A DNA stretch of 64,000 bases from Apostichopus japonicus (GCF_037975245.1 NC_092563.1:234001-298000); one strand, 5' to 3'; positions 12,866 to 41,456 are shown, counted from the stretch's first letter. A program made the numbers and translations. Notes: generated by a model not told the origin, from the sequence alone.

Positions 12866-13360
12866 CATTATTGACTAACTGCTGGACACCCTCTTGACCC
12901 TGCCCGTTAGTATTGTACCGCAGATTATGTAGTGACGGTAGTCGAAATATGTACTGAAGAAGAACTGCATGTATTGTACATTGTTTCACTTTTGGTACTG
13001 TAGGCCACTGTGATCCCAGGAACAGGATCCGCTGTTGTAATGGTCTCGTTTGTTTGGTGAGTACATAGACTGTTACGAATCATTAGTGGTTGAGAATCGA
13101 GATCCTACCTATTGTCTAACAGTTATTACCTGGTGGCGAGTGTGAAAGATTTTAACACAGACTATAGTTGATTTCTATGATTAGATGTTGTCGTTCAAGA
13201 AATTCACGAATAAAAATTATAAAATGCACACATCAGGGCAAATTTTAATGAATTTAGTTGTCCTGCAGACAACCAGTAGGATCCTTACATTTTGGTTGTC
13301 CGAACAGTAAGTTTGCCTGTCGCCAAAAAAATGTAGCAAAATGAATATGACCAGTATATT

Positions 13361-13901
13361 ACTGTAGGATGAACAGTGTAGGATGTACACTGTATGATGT
13401 TACACTGTAGGATGTTACACTATAGGATGTACACTGAAGGGTGTCATCTCTAAGATGTTCACTGTAGGGTGTACACTGTAGGATGTTACACTGTAGGATG
13501 TACACTGTAGGATGTACACTGTAGGATGTAACAATATAGGATGTACCCTGTGGAATGTTACACTGTAGGATGTTACAATGTAGGATGTTACACTGTAGAA
13601 TGGACACTGAAGGGTGTCATTTGTAGGATTTACAATGTAGGGTGTACACTGTAGGATTTTACACTGTAGGATGAACATATTAGGATGTAACACTGTAGAA
13701 TGTACCCTGTAGGATCTTACACTGTAGGATCTTACACTGTAGGATCTTACACTGTAGGATGTACACTGTAGGATGTACACTGTAGGATGTACACTGTATG
13801 ATGTTACACTGTAGGATGTTACACTGTAAGATGTAACACTGTAGGATGTTACATAGTATGATGTAACACTGTAGGATGTTACACTGTAGGATGTACAGTG
13901 T
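13361..13901. repeat. Minisatellite, 13-15 bp unit 'acactgtaggatgt'
   Basis: Roughly 40 tandem copies of a short unit with core 'cactgtaggatg', alternating 13 and 14-15 bp spacing because of an optional extra T. Minus-strand open frames across it only translate the repeat (Tyr-Ser-Val rich) and are not genes. Confidence 0.95.
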
Positions 13902-14309
13902 TGGAGAGATGTGTTAAAGGATGGTTGTTCAAACCCAGATTAATCTGTTCGCACCAGATTTAAAATCTGGTGTCCTAGCCATATAAGACAATAAAGAACT
14001 CTCAGTCAGCGGCCACATTTTCAACTGCTTTGTTCTTCTAGAGGGTGTGATAACAATATATACAAAACTCATCCTTTCCAGATGATGAAACCTTTACCAT
14101 TAATTGGAGTAACTTGAATGAAGTGTAAAATACAACATATTAAGCACAAGTTTTGTATTACATGCTTGTCCTATCACATGTTGTCAATCTAACATTGATA
14201 TTCAGTTGTGATCTATATATGATATACCATGTGTGTCCTGTTTGATTGAGAATACTATAAAGCTTGTTAAATTTGTATATGACATATAATCATTCCTATA
14301 ATCCTTGAT

Positions 14310-15065
14310 TTCTTTCAATTTCTTAATACAAAAAATAATGGCTAAAACCTTCTTTTCGATTTGTGTAATGTTTCTCGGGTTGACTTTGGGTCCTAGAGGC
14401 ATATATATATATATGTTTTGGAGCAATCTGGGACATCTGGATATCGGTGACTCAAAACGACGCCAAGTCCCCAAGGACTCGCATCAACACTTAATAAAAA
14501 GGAGATTAATGACAAATTTGCCTTAGTAATTCACTATGGTTGGTCAAAGTGCATTTTGTATGACCTCAAATGTTTACAAAGGGTTCACATCTTCATTGAT
14601 GAGCTAATGGCCAAGATATGAGGACTCAATCTAACAAATGGTGTTTTTGTCTAAACTCGTAAATACTGCATCAAGGGCATTAAAGTGAGTATGTACATTT
14701 TCAGTTGAAATCAGGATATTGTCTATGTAACAAAATACCCTATCTAGAACAAATACTAGTTTAGCCATAGCTGCCTGAAATATTGCTGGAGCAGTTTCGA
14801 CACCATAACACCAGGAGCGTGTCGAGAAATATCTGATTGAAAGCACCAGATAAATCCCGCACTGAAAATGCCTTAGGGTGGGTATCCCCTTGTGCCAATT
14901 TAGCAAACAAACTATTATAGTGTTTGGTAGTTTATACCAATCATCTTCAACACAATCATACAATTCTTTGTAGTCTCCAAATACCCTTACTTCACCATTT
15001 CCCTTCTGTAAATGTACAACTGGTGAGGCCCATTCACCATAGCCCACTGGGGTAAAACACATCAT
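14310..15065 (-). pseudogene. Ty3/gypsy LTR-retrotransposon polymerase relic
   Basis: The minus-strand frame 15065-14631 shows reverse transcriptase landmarks. There is 'YGEWASPVV' with a following 'GEVRVFGDYKE', then 'APAIFQAAMAKLV', then 'CYIDNILIS' at the catalytic-box position, where active enzymes carry YIDD. Further along at about 14420-14360 a fragment reads 'QIEKKVLAIIFCIKKL', like the start of gypsy RNase H. The first and second halves are out of register with a normal RT, so it is broken. No LTRs were identified nearby. Confidence 0.75.
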
Positions 15066-18000
15066 TCTTGATTTAGTTTTTCATATTCATTTGCCAATTT
15101 TGATTAGAGTTTCTACTCGTTTGGTTTATATATGATTTGATTATCTAGTTTTTTTTTTCTAGTTGAGAAACACTTGATACCTGTTCCCTTTGATGAGACT
15201 ATCTTTTGAATTTTACTTAAAATATTTCCAAGTTGAAATTTCATTGTATTTTGGACTGTTACATTTGTTGGTTTTGGCTCTGACACAACAGAAATATTTT
15301 CCCAGTTGGCTTAAATTTTACTGTGGTCTCTACCAAACAGGCTTGGATGTGTTTCTTCAACAAGCAGTATAGGTCCATCATTCAACTACTACTTTTATTC
15401 TTAGCAGGAACTATAGTACTCCTTCTCACAGGCACCTTTTCGTCTGAGTAACCACATATGGTAACACTAGCTGGTCTCGCGCATGGGATAATAAGCCAAA
15501 CATGTCTTGTACACATGCTCAGAAATGGTGGAGAATGTTCCACCAGTGTGCATCTCCATGGTTATTGGAACATTGGTAATTGAAATCAGTAAAGCATGAC
15601 CACAGCTCTACTGGCTCTCTCTCTCCGTAATATGCAGAGTGGGCGGAGCTTGAGTGTGCTTGCAGGTTAAGAGGGCTTCCACGGTCAGCAGTGGTTGCTA
15701 GCATCCTTTTTTTTAGGATTACTGCCATTCTGATTTAGGCTTTTGGTTTATCGTGTAGTTCCTCTGTTAGTTCCGATGCCGATGAAAAGACGAACCTTGC
15801 TGTTTTCGGTAAAGTCAAAGGTCATTTGGGGTCAGAGGATGTCTGAAAGACATGAAAACAGGATAACTCCAAACGTAAAGCCTGGTCAAGCTTATGTCGG
15901 TATATTGGTCTGTCATAGAGGGAAAGAGCAGACTAGAGCTGATGAGGGTCAGCTGAGGTCCAAGTCTTCAAAACTTGTAAATAAAAATGTAACCGTAAAT
16001 CAAAATGTAAAGTTTCATCAAGGGTAACATTGACTGCCTACGTCCATCTCAACTATATTCCATTTCGTGAAAGTCAAGCTTGATTTCGTCAAAGTCCACA
16101 AGCCTCCAGACAATATCGCTGTAGTGTGACATGCTGCCCGAATCCGATTTATAAGGTGCGATTTTATGTCGGATCAGTTTCCGATCCGATATCGCTGTAA
16201 TGTGACCCCGGCTTAAGCCGACTTGTCAGTTATCTCCCTTAGATAGAGCGAGTAGACCTAGCCTCAATGCAGTTTTTATATGTTTACAAGTTATAGGCTA
16301 GACCCGGACACGAAGGTGAACCGGGTCACAAAACTGCGACTTTCCTATTCCCATTTTGAACACTATCCTCGCGTCGCGCGCTACCGAAGATTTAACCCTG
16401 TAATGCACGTATACATTTTTGAAAATTTCAACGCCCGCCGTGCCAAGTTTTCAGACATACTGTAACTAGACCAGGCCAGGCACAATATTGTACTTTGTAG
16501 CCAAGTTGTATAAATCTTTTTCCAAAGCCTAACATACTCAGTTTGGTTCAGGCTAGTGTGCCTTAAGCTAGATGTAGGTTTTATATTAGTCAAGGTTAAG
16601 GCCTGTAACTAAGGACTGGGTAATGGTATGAAATATACATTTGACATTTAACCCGAGACCGTTGACCTCGGTTCCCATGGCAACCATATATGTTGATTGT
16701 ATTTAATATTGACATGATACCTGTGAATGTTCCATGTCATTTAAATGTGTCCCCTTGGAGTTATAGCAAAAACTTGATTGCTCTACATTGGCCTTTGATC
16801 TCTGACCTAATGGTACGGAGCCAAGGATTCAGACTGGGGTATCTTCCCACCAAGCTTAAAGTAAATCGGTCAAACCGTTTATGAGGAGTTTGTAACACAA
16901 ACTTGCACTCCCCCCCCCTCTCTCTCTCTCTCTCCCTCTCGGGAATGCATATCTTATTTGCAACCGATGTCTTTCGTGTACACCGTTGAATTGGAAGTTA
17001 CTCCAGAACACCCAATACTTAATTGTCTCCCGGACTGAGAAGTCCGTCACTTTTTATTCTTTTCCCGATGTCTTGCATCTACTTTCCCTTGAATTACAAA
17101 AACATTCATCTTCCGTCACAAGTACCTGATATGGTCACCACCTGAACATTTCCATTAAAGTAAAAAAAAGAAAGATAACACAAACAGAGATCTGTTTACC
17201 TATTAGGCCTACCTCATTTATTAAACTCAAAGGATGAAATTAATATGATTTTTTTGTTTACACATAAACATTGACTATAAGTGACCATATAGGATTTGGC
17301 ACACTTGTAAACCAGTTCGAACAGTTTATGCTAAATGAAATTTACTTTTCTACGATCTACTGCACGTCCTAAATTATGTGAAATGTGATCCGAAGCATAC
17401 CAAAGAACTTTAAGTTAAATGTGTATTATTTAATGTGTATTGGTGGTTTTGAATCTTATTGTATGCTAGACAGATAGAGAAAGAATTTCTAGGCCAACAG
17501 GTGATGTGCGTATACACCAACTTCCGTTATCCCCATAACAGAAACACTAAAAAGAATTTTTTTAAGAGATTGTATTGTGAAGTACAGACAATCTTGATGG
17601 TACTGATCTTCAAGCTGCTTGCACATTTTTTCCTTCAATACAACATTGTTACCACAATGTTTCCACTATGCTTAGAACCATACAAAACGTACATTCCAAG
17701 GCAGCCAAAAAAATGTGTTTAAAATCCGTAACAAGTTATTTTCCACACATAATGACTATCATACCTAGTAGGTCCAAACTTACTTAACGTAACTTAATTA
17801 ACGTAATAAACTGTAATATGAAAAAAATCCCAGCTTACCAAATCAAGCCCAACTTTACGAATCGTCTGGCAGATATTAAAAATTACATTGAAGTCCTTAG
17901 TGGTATTTCATGCCACAACCCTTTTCCTATTAATGTAATGAAAATTACAGAAAGTATACTATATATATATAACTCATTTTTCCTATAATATAAACATAAA

Positions 18001-19159
18001 GAAAATGGTATAACGTTTAGCATAATGTAGAGATCGTAATACAGTCAACATATTTTGGAAGGGATTTGTCAAATTGCAAAATCACGTCTTAAACCAGATA
18101 ACCATAAAGATTATATTTTTATAAATGAAACCTCACCAAACCTTTTAAGCCGTTGCCGTGAAACTATTTTGTCAATGAAATAAATTACTGATGTGTTAGT
18201 AACAAGAGATAACCCTTCCACCTAAATATTACGTTAAACGTGTATCAATTTGTCATCTGGAAGAGACTCTTGGGAAAACGTATTTACAACCTAATGTGTT
18301 ACATTCACAACCAAATGTGTTACACTCACATGTAAAAGACATGAAGGCAAAAGTCTTTTATCATCTTACGTATCAACTACCAAGTGACCAAAATTATCAA
18401 CACTTTATACGAAAACAATCTAGTCTATCAGTGCTAGTTTTTTTTAATGTTATAAATTGCGTTTCATTTTAGATTACGGTGACTTTTGTTCCCATAAGCT
18501 ATCATGACAAAAAAAAAATGCAAAATAGATGTATTTAAATATGTAACTTCTTAATATAATCCAACATCCCGTGCTCGAAAGTGATTTCATTGACTTTTAA
18601 ATATAAAGTAAGTCACGTCGAGATCTAGCTCAATAGCGAAAAAGCACAATATAGAGTCATAGAAGGCATGTTACGAAACTAAATGTCGTAAAGATTTTAA
18701 TATACAGCTGCAGTATAAGTTATTAAATAAAGACAGTCCTTAAACTACGTTTGAACATGCAGGTCTGGGTTATGTGAAAATCTGATAAACTATAATGGAT
18801 TCGTGTGATAAAGTACCATTCCACGTTTTAGAAAATGTTTAATGACTTACAATACGGTTTTGAGTTTGGAAACCCATAACACCAATATCTTTTAGGGTAT
18901 AATATCTTGCACAAACAATTGAAATGTTAACGTAGACATTCTTAAAAAGAACAGTTCTCGATTTTTAGTACAAAGATTACTCCGATAACAGTCAGTAAGT
19001 ATTCATACCATACGCTAACATACGATCTTTAAAATGTTGTGATTCTCTCACCAATGTTTGCGCAGAGTCAACAGTGTAAAATGAATCAACATGACTAGTT
19101 AACTAAAATAAACTCAGGCAGCTGAACTACTTACTTCTACCTGTAACATCAGTCGGTTA

Positions 19160-19190
<31 letters not shown>

Positions 19191-19312
19191 ATACACGCAT
19201 ACATACATCTACATCCTGCCATTACTGGGTCTCTCACATTATTATTGGTAAAAACGAAAATATAACAGGACCGTGCCATACATTTTAGCCAATGCCTAAA
19301 AGAGTATGGAAG
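15066..19312. other. Intergenic stretch and presumed 3' flank of the giant GTPase gene
   Basis: No coding exon recognised. A repeated motif 'atatcgctgtagtgtgac' / 'atatcgctgtaatgtgac' occurs near 16113 and 16189. A (CT)n tract is at 16910-16940 and a poly-C plus (CA)n tract at 19158-19192. The very AT-rich part from 17100 to 19312 probably includes the 3' untranslated region of the minus-strand GTPase gene. Confidence 0.5.
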
Positions 19313-33900
<14,588 letters not shown>

Positions 33901-34662
33901 CTGAAATATAAAGAATTAAGAATACAATAACGAATGATGAAATTTCCACTTCCAGATCGATGAGCAACAATAATGCCAATTCTGTTCTTATCACACAATT
34001 CGTACTGTACCATAGAGTAAACAAAATCAACAATATTAACAACCATTAAGCCTCATGATGTATTCTATCTTGGCGGTCGAAAGAACCTCTTTTAGTACTA
34101 TTCTGTAGTAAATAATCCCACAATTCATTTTCAGGTGGATGCATCAACAAACAACAGATACGTTACGAAAAGCTTATATAATCTGGACTCACGTCCCCTG
34201 ACTTGTTTTATTATTCTAGTTGATGTAATTAGTTTATCCAAATTATAGTTCTTCCAAGATTGAGAAATAATTTGTTCTGTACGATATCGTCATCAAAAAT
34301 TACATTATTGTGTACAAAGAAAACCTAAATCTCGTCCCGGAAACATAATAGCTACGGGGAGGATGGGGTGAGATAGAAGAGGAGGTACACTGGTTACCAG
34401 TGTTGTAGTACTCGAAACTTGCAAAACAAGTAGTCCAGTACAACTCGGGTACTTTTTTGCAAATACTCGGTGCTCAATCTCAACAAAAACTACTTGATGT
34501 TAAAATACGCGTACTCTTTATACAATACTCGAACTCGCATGCTATTAAAATTATTCGTGCTTGAACTTGATTTGAAGTACTTGGTTCTCGCTCAGGATTA
34601 GTACTTTAAGACTTGCATAAAGAACTAGTTATGTAAAACTGTTCGACAGGTAGCAACATAAT
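33901..34662. other. Stretch 5' of the predicted GTPase gene; no exon placed
   Basis: The missing first exon and promoter of the GTPase gene may be here or further upstream. At 34410-34620 the sequence is rich in 'actcg' and 'tagtac' blocks ('gtagtactcg', 'tactcggtgctc'). Similar blocks occur at 36640-36700 ('gtactcgg'), probably a repeat split by the elements between them. Confidence 0.4.
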
Positions 34663-35633
34663 CACTGGCGGATCCAAGGGGGCCAAGGGTGAGCCAAAAA
34701 GTGTTTCCGAACATCCGCTAAATCATATGATTGGAAATTAAAAAAAACGAGAGGAATAGCAGTGGTAGACTAGTCTAAACCTTTTCGTTTTCTGGTTTAA
34801 ATTTAAATGCAGAGCTCCCAACTGACCCGCAATTCGCGGGAATCAGACCCGCATTCTAACAACCAAACCCGCTGACCCGCACAAGCGTCCGAAAAATCCG
34901 CATTGTATTTGTCAAGTATACATAAAAAAATTTGCATCAAATTTTGACTTAGCAACCATCATTTCTTTAGCATTTAGCATAATAGAATATAAAACCTCCT
35001 TTATAGCATCATTTGAACTTCAAATTAGCCTATATTTCTTTTCATTGGGGCGAGCAGCGAACATTTTCATGCCAAGGGATAGAATGAATTATCACCTACT
35101 ATTCAATTTATTGATGTTACACACACAAAAAATGCATATTTCTCAGAAAATTTTGAGTGACAAAAGCCTTTCTAAGTGCCACCATTTTACATGTAGGCAT
35201 CACCAGGATTCCAATTTTTTTTTATACCCCTCCCCCAGGACGGCGATTCGTGGCATGGACCAGCATTTGCCTTCTCAAGAGTTGGGAGCTATGTAAATGT
35301 ATGAGCATGAGGATTTACAGTTTAACACCATTTTGCAGTTACAGGCTGGTTGTAAGAAATTTATAACCTATGAGAAATAAAAATTTCTTGAGAAAGATGA
35401 TGCCAACTTTGTTTTATAAATATTTTAGAAAATTACACCTTGGAAACATTTTTTTAGAAGTAAATTAACATCACCATTGTACACTTTTGTCGCACCAAAT
35501 TGCATCTGAGGGCATTCAGCAATAGAAAATTTTCCAAAGGGGAGGGGGCACCCCCCTCCCCTTAGACCCCTCTCCCATATGACTCTTATGCCACTTTGGC
35601 CCCTCCCAAACAAAGGCCCTGGATCCGCCAATG
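34663..35633. mobile_element. Non-autonomous hAT-like element with 8-bp target duplication
   Basis: The left end reads CACTGGCGGATCCA and the right end, reverse complemented, reads CATTGGCGGATCCA. The 8 bp AACATAAT flank both sides (34655-34662 and 35634-35641). A CA start and an 8-bp duplication are hallmarks of hAT elements. The 971-bp interior has no transposase frame, so it is a MITE-like copy. Confidence 0.85.
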
Positions 35634-35865
35634 AACATAATGTTTGTATCCTTTTGGCATTCCATACTTTATTAGTCATGCTGTCCCGGCTACACCTCAA
35701 CAGAATCATGCATATATGCTAGTGTATATCCACATCCGTATTGGCTGTAAAAAGATGAAGAATACATCAGTGATGTTTGTTCAATTGCTAACCACGTACA
35801 GAACAATTACTAGCATGACTGCAGAATTACAATTAGTCAGGCTAACATATCTGTGTACACGTCTA

Positions 35866-36328
35866 TGGCAAGCCATGTGGGACAAACACCGCATAATATA
35901 TACGCGTATTAATTCGAATATATATGTGTTGTACATGTGTAAAGTTTCACTTTTTGAAGCGATCTCGCGAGCCAGCCAAAACATTTTTCGTTGGTATATG
36001 TACACAGCAAGAGCGGAAATGTGTTTTCGTGTATATTCTAATTAATCCGTGCATATATTGGATTTAATCCCCATATTTATTTTATTTTAATACGTGTATA
36101 TATTCGAATTAATACGTGTATATATTCGAATTAATACGTGTATATATTCGAATTAATACGTGTATATATTCGAATTAATACGTGTATATATTCGAATTAA
36201 TAAGCTAATATATTTAAGCCATATGATTGGCTAATAATATATAAGCGTATATATTCCAATTAATACGCGTATAAATTCCAATTAATACGCGGATATATTA
36301 TGCAGTGTTTGTCCCACATGGCTTGCCA
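35866..36328. mobile_element. MITE with inverted ends TGGCAAGCCATGTGGGAC and 10-bp target duplication
   Basis: The ends are inverted copies (TGGCAAGCCATGTGGGAC and GTCCCACATGGCTTGCCA). The 10 bp 'tacacgtcta' flank both sides (35856-35865, 36329-36338). The interior holds five tandem copies of a 22-bp unit with core 'attcgaattaatacgtg' at about 36090-36200. A 9-10 bp duplication and a GG-like terminus point to a MULE- or Merlin-type element. Confidence 0.8.
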
Positions 36329-36338
36329 TACACGTCTA

Positions 36339-36481
36339 TGGTAGGCCCTGTGGGACAAATATACTATACGCGTATTAAATCGAATATACACGTATTAAAT
36401 CAGCTGATTTAATACGTGTATATATATATTCGATTTAATACTCGTATAAAGTATGGTATATTTGTCCCAAATGGCTTACCA
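36339..36481. mobile_element. Second, shorter copy of the same MITE family, abutting the first
   Basis: Ends read TGGTAGGCCCTGTGGGAC and, inverted, TGGTAAGCCATTTGGGAC. It lies directly after the target duplication of the first copy. Its own flanks ('tacacgtcta' and 'aacacgccag') share only 'acacg'. Confidence 0.7.
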
Positions 36482-38306
36482 AACACGCCAGGAAATTGAT
36501 TGCTACTGCCACTTTGTCATTCCAATATCAGACAATTTTTTGATAATATTGAGACATTCCCAGTTTGCCAACAACAAAATCCGAGCAATGTCATCACACT
36601 GTTTCATGATCGTCAATGTTCTTGTATCAAAAGTACTCGGAAAGTACATTTTGTTGGTACTCGGATTCTCAAATGCTGTACTCGGACAATAGTACTTTAG
36701 TAAATTTTATATTAACTAGAAAACCAGATAGCCAAACAGTTTGGTACATGTATACTGTTGTTCACTGCGTTTTTTGAGGATAAGTATTCTGAACTAACCA
36801 TATAATAGTGATGAATTTCTGGCTATCTGCGCACAATATTTCACAATTTTGCCAAATGTATAGCGCTGCTTGTGACAAAATTAGATGGCTATACCACACC
36901 TTCAAATATCCCTTCAAAACTGGATAATGCTGTCAGCTCATGAAATGTATGGAAAGGTGATAACAATAAGACTATACAGCACCAACGGTGACAGAATCAC
37001 AGATATCGATTGAGTTTATCTGTAATATAAGCATACCACAGTGTCTTTAAAGGTAAAAAGTCTAATTTTTAATTTGTCAACAACTTTTGCCTGCTGCCAC
37101 AAGTTAAACAATAAGTTACTTTTCTTATGACGACTTCCATCGATACTGAAAATCCCAAAGAGCTTAACAACAAATACCGAAACACCATTACCCCTCCCAC
37201 AAAAAGAAAGGGAAAACAAAAGAAAGAACAATATTGAAATTCCCTCCATTATAATGCAATCACTTGATTGCAAGAGCAACTGAGGAAAATAAGTCGTACG
37301 TAAAAAAAAAACAGCATATCCGTAAAGGTAATACCGTGAAAGTTGATGACAACAGGGTAAATATTGTAAGCGGAGCATCATCAAAGATACTTAAAAGGTG
37401 ACTAAAGGCAAAGTATTAATTTTAATATGTTATAGATCAATGGCGTTAGTAAACAGTTCAAGCAGTCTAGGTTGTATTTATATATACCATCAGTGAAAGT
37501 GGCTGGACTACACTTATAGCTCCATCGTCTAACACAAAGACTATACATAGGTCAGTTCCTCAGATGCGACACAAAACTCATTGGGACAGTGTAAATCATT
37601 TATAACCTCAAATAGCATTTATCAATACAATCTGGTGGACAAACATGGACAAATGGTGTTGAATGTCAATCAACGGTGCTCTATTGTACATATGATGCTA
37701 AAAGCACTTGTTTTGGGGGAGTTATGAGAATTGATAAAACAATGGAATAACATTAACATTTAGACCTGCACCGAAGAGTCGACATAAAAGCCGGTAAAAG
37801 CAGTGCAATACGTATTTCATTACGCAATAAATTCCACTTCTCATGCGCAACATATGTAAATGCATGTATACGTCCATTATGACAATCTATATTGTGATTA
37901 AACTGGCAATTTAGGCAGTCCATAGGAACGTTTTACAACCAGATTTTGCTCAATTGTCACGAGGACATCATGCACTCAGCACTCTTATGTTGCCAGAAGT
38001 ATTCACCAGTTATCATCAAATTTGACACATTTATTTCTTCGCCATACCAGCATATTTGTAAAGCAATCAACTTCAGCCACCGGAGTATAAGAATATAAAA
38101 GAACTTCCAGAGGAAATTGGACATTTCATGAAGTGTAATCAGGGAGACGCCACATCAACGAGCCACTTGAGTTTAGAATAAATAGGGTTAACTTATGGAG
38201 AGAGGGTGACTGTAAATCTAAGACCTTATTGAGAAGTAAACACCAACGGTACAAAAGCAAACTTTACAATTAATTGCTACGATGACATACAAGATTCGTA
38301 TAGATT
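36482..38306. other. Stretch without a recognised gene
   Basis: AT-rich sequence with no exon I can support. The minus-strand open frame at 37016-37384 has no family resemblance. Confidence 0.5.
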
Positions 38307-38570
38307 TGGTTTTACAAGTCTTAGTTTTACAGGTCTTAACTTTACATGTCCTGGTTTTACAGGTCTTGAATTTACATGTTTTAGTTTTACAGGTCTTAGT
38401 ATTACAGTTCTTGGTTTTACAGGTCCACAGGTCTTAGTTCTACAGGTCCACAGGTCTTGGTTTTACAGGTCTTGGTTTTACAGGTCTTAGTTTTACAGGT
38501 CTTGGGTTTACAGGTCTTAGGTTTTGGTCTTGGTTTTACAGGTCTTAGTTTTGCAGGTCTTAGTCTTACA
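38307..38570. repeat. Minisatellite, about 15-bp unit 'ttttacaggtcttag'
   Basis: Around 17 variable copies of 'ggttttacaggtctt' / 'agttttacaggtctt', with some 10-12 bp shortened units ('tccacaggtctt'). Confidence 0.92.
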
Positions 38571-41456
38571 TGAGCACGACTCCGATCATGGAGTTCCTGC
38601 TTTGAATGCCGATTTTTCGCTGCTCATTCCAGAAATTTGCTGGGTGATTGGTCGGAAAATGCTACATGGTAGTGTATACGGGCCTTAAGTAAGCGTGGTT
38701 TCATGCAGCTAGGGTATATTAAAGTCATCCATATTACCCCCATATATATGCTAGAGACACACATAATGGTCACTTATACTCATAATTCAACAATAATACC
38801 AACAATAATTCAACAATAATTCATTACTGATAATATCATGTCAGTGAGATTGTCATGACAAGCAGTCGCAGGTGGGATGGGGATTGTTCTCCAATTCTAT
38901 TGGGTGCAGTGGAAATAATAGACGTACATCCTACAGAGTATCCATCTGGCATGTAAAACAACACTGCAATTTACTGGTGCAAAGCAACGGTGTCTTCCAG
39001 TCCCATAGGGTATACTTAATTGTTGTAAGTACAACAGCATTAGTAGGACCACTTCAAGGGTACTTCCATGGTACAAGTACAAGACTTCACGCGGAAAATT
39101 AAATAAGAAGGCTCCCAGCTACCTTGAGAGGTTTTATTTTCCATTTTTATATATTTATTAATTTTTTGTTGCATTGTATTTTTATACCTTGGCCACCAAA
39201 ACAAATGGTTTATAATCAGGTTTCCTAAAATTGAGTGTTTTAATATCATCCTTTAAACATCGCACCACCGAAACACTTTATGAGGCCCTCAAAATTCTTC
39301 CCTCCCATTTAACGTGCAGTTGCCGTCTATGCCGCTTGATGTCAACATGGATGCGGAGGGGGTGGGGCTAACTTCGATAATCCCCGCATTTATTGGGGAA
39401 AATTCTCTCACCTTAAAGAAAATGAGCGTATCATGGCAGTATGTAACCAACCTATAGCTCGAGAAACAAACGGACTTGCATGGTGTTTAACTGAACTTGG
39501 CATTGCTATATACATCAGGTATTGACAAACTTCCAATGGCACCTTACCCCGCCCCAACTCACCCCACTCCAACCCTGCAGCCCACCCCTCCCCTTAAATA
39601 ACACACTTTATAAACCATCATATATACTACACCAAGCAACAACTCTCTTCGGATTTTCTTCATCATTGAAAGGAATTTTCTGGCTGCTGAAACTGCTCTC
39701 TATCTTTAGGTGAAACCACATCGACGCAGCATGTTGTACCACGAATATGTGCAATACAAATGTAATAAACATATTTCTACCAAGGAAAAGTTACATTCTG
39801 ATGAAATTCTAGGTACAGACTGAGAACTTTAACAGTTAAGCAAACGTTTCATATGTTTCTGCTTTCGAGAGGAAATCAACAAGAAGATTATAATAGCCTA
39901 GTTTAAGCTATTGAAAATCATTTGCTCATATAACATCACAGACATCCATACTGTGATTCGACTACAAGAAGTATCATTGAAGGTTAAGTTAGTCAAAATA
40001 GGTTACATTTAATCAACTGTATCTCGGGTTAGGGGCAAAATATGGGGATTTAAACAATTAAGCAGTGTGGAACATTTCTCTTTTCAATCCAAGATTCACA
40101 TATTTTTGTCACCATTATCTCTAAAGATTCGAAGGTAACCGTTGTTGAGTTTGCTTTTCCTTTTATTACCCTGCCAAGGCAGTGCGCCGCTTCAAAATTG
40201 CGAAATATTGGGAAATTCCGTCCCTTCTATTCAGGCTACCACTCCTGAACGGATGTAGCTTATTGAAACTATTAATAGCCCCGCTTGAGCAGCAAAGTCT
40301 TTCGTTACAATCTCGACGTTATTTTCTGGTACGGTAGTCGTTTTATGTCAAAAACCAGCAGTATATAGATTAATATAGCTCCCATGGAAAATACTATAAA
40401 ATACTATATATAAATATTGCCTTGATACGGAAACAGTAGACACAAATTTATCCTACATTAGAGCACTGTACGTATCTCCATTGATTCGACGTTGAGTCAG
40501 GGAAATTCCACCGTACGGTGGCCTGTAAAACCATTTTCAGAGTGACTTCATCATTGAGCGAGCGGTTTGCGACTTACTCTTTTAACGCACAGAAGTTTCT
40601 ACACGATTAAAAAGATTTCTTGCTGTTATGAATAACGAACATACACCCAATTGTGAGGATGGGCATCTGGAGCGTTATTATTATTTATTTTATTATTGTT
40701 TATTCTTTGGTTGTAATTATATGGCCTCACAGTGTCATTCATTGACTTAGCCTGTCCAGGGGATCACGTTTATGGAGAAGGTGTACGGGAAGATGATGTC
40801 CCCTTACGTTATAATAACACCTATTAAAGAATCGAAAAAATTGGCAGATGGTCGATGATTTCCAGGTTACAAGATGTTGAAAGATGCAGACAGAACACTA
40901 TGGTAAAAGAATAACATTTGGTGCGTGGCACTTATCTATTAGCGTCCACTCTTTGTTGATATTAAAGCCGTTTGTAGCAACTTAAAGAGTTGCATTGCCC
41001 TACTCTGAAAAGCTACTTTGAAAAGTCCCCCTGCCAAGCGTCCCTGTCTCACCAGAAGTTGAATTTTGTAAGCTTATTATGCAATCCGTTGGAAATACGC
41101 CTATGTGTTCCTAAAACTTATCCGTAGACAACGATATAGTTGCAATTCTATAGCTCTCACTAATCCCTCTAAATTCTGTGCCAAATATACATAAATTATA
41201 TAAGACATCGCAGTATAAGTTTTAACTTTGTTTACCCTTTTTTTGCCCATGGTCGCAATACTTCTGGTGTAATACTAAGACTCCGTTCACAATTTTCCTG
41301 TCACTCTACACGTGAGTATAGGCCTACGTACCGTATGTCTTGGTCAGGCACTTCCGAAATTAGTTGTGACGTTGTCAGTGGCGTTTAGCGCTATAGTATG
41401 ACAACAGGTTTCGATATCCGTCCTCGATGATGCGTACGAAACTTCCACCCAGTGTA
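38571..41456. other. Stretch without a recognised gene
   Basis: I see no coding exon. A 14-bp perfect palindrome (CCACCGTACGGTGG) is at 40508-40521. Nothing else stands out. Confidence 0.5.

Noticed and set aside
13359-13780. Two overlapping minus-strand frames of 82 and 121 codons
   Set aside because: Pure translations of the 13-15 bp minisatellite.
15743-16027. 94-codon plus-strand frame
   Set aside because: No splice context or family pattern. The neighbouring sequence has repeat-like motifs.
37016-37384. 122-codon minus-strand frame
   Set aside because: Low-complexity hydrophobic translation of AT-rich sequence with no recognisable family.
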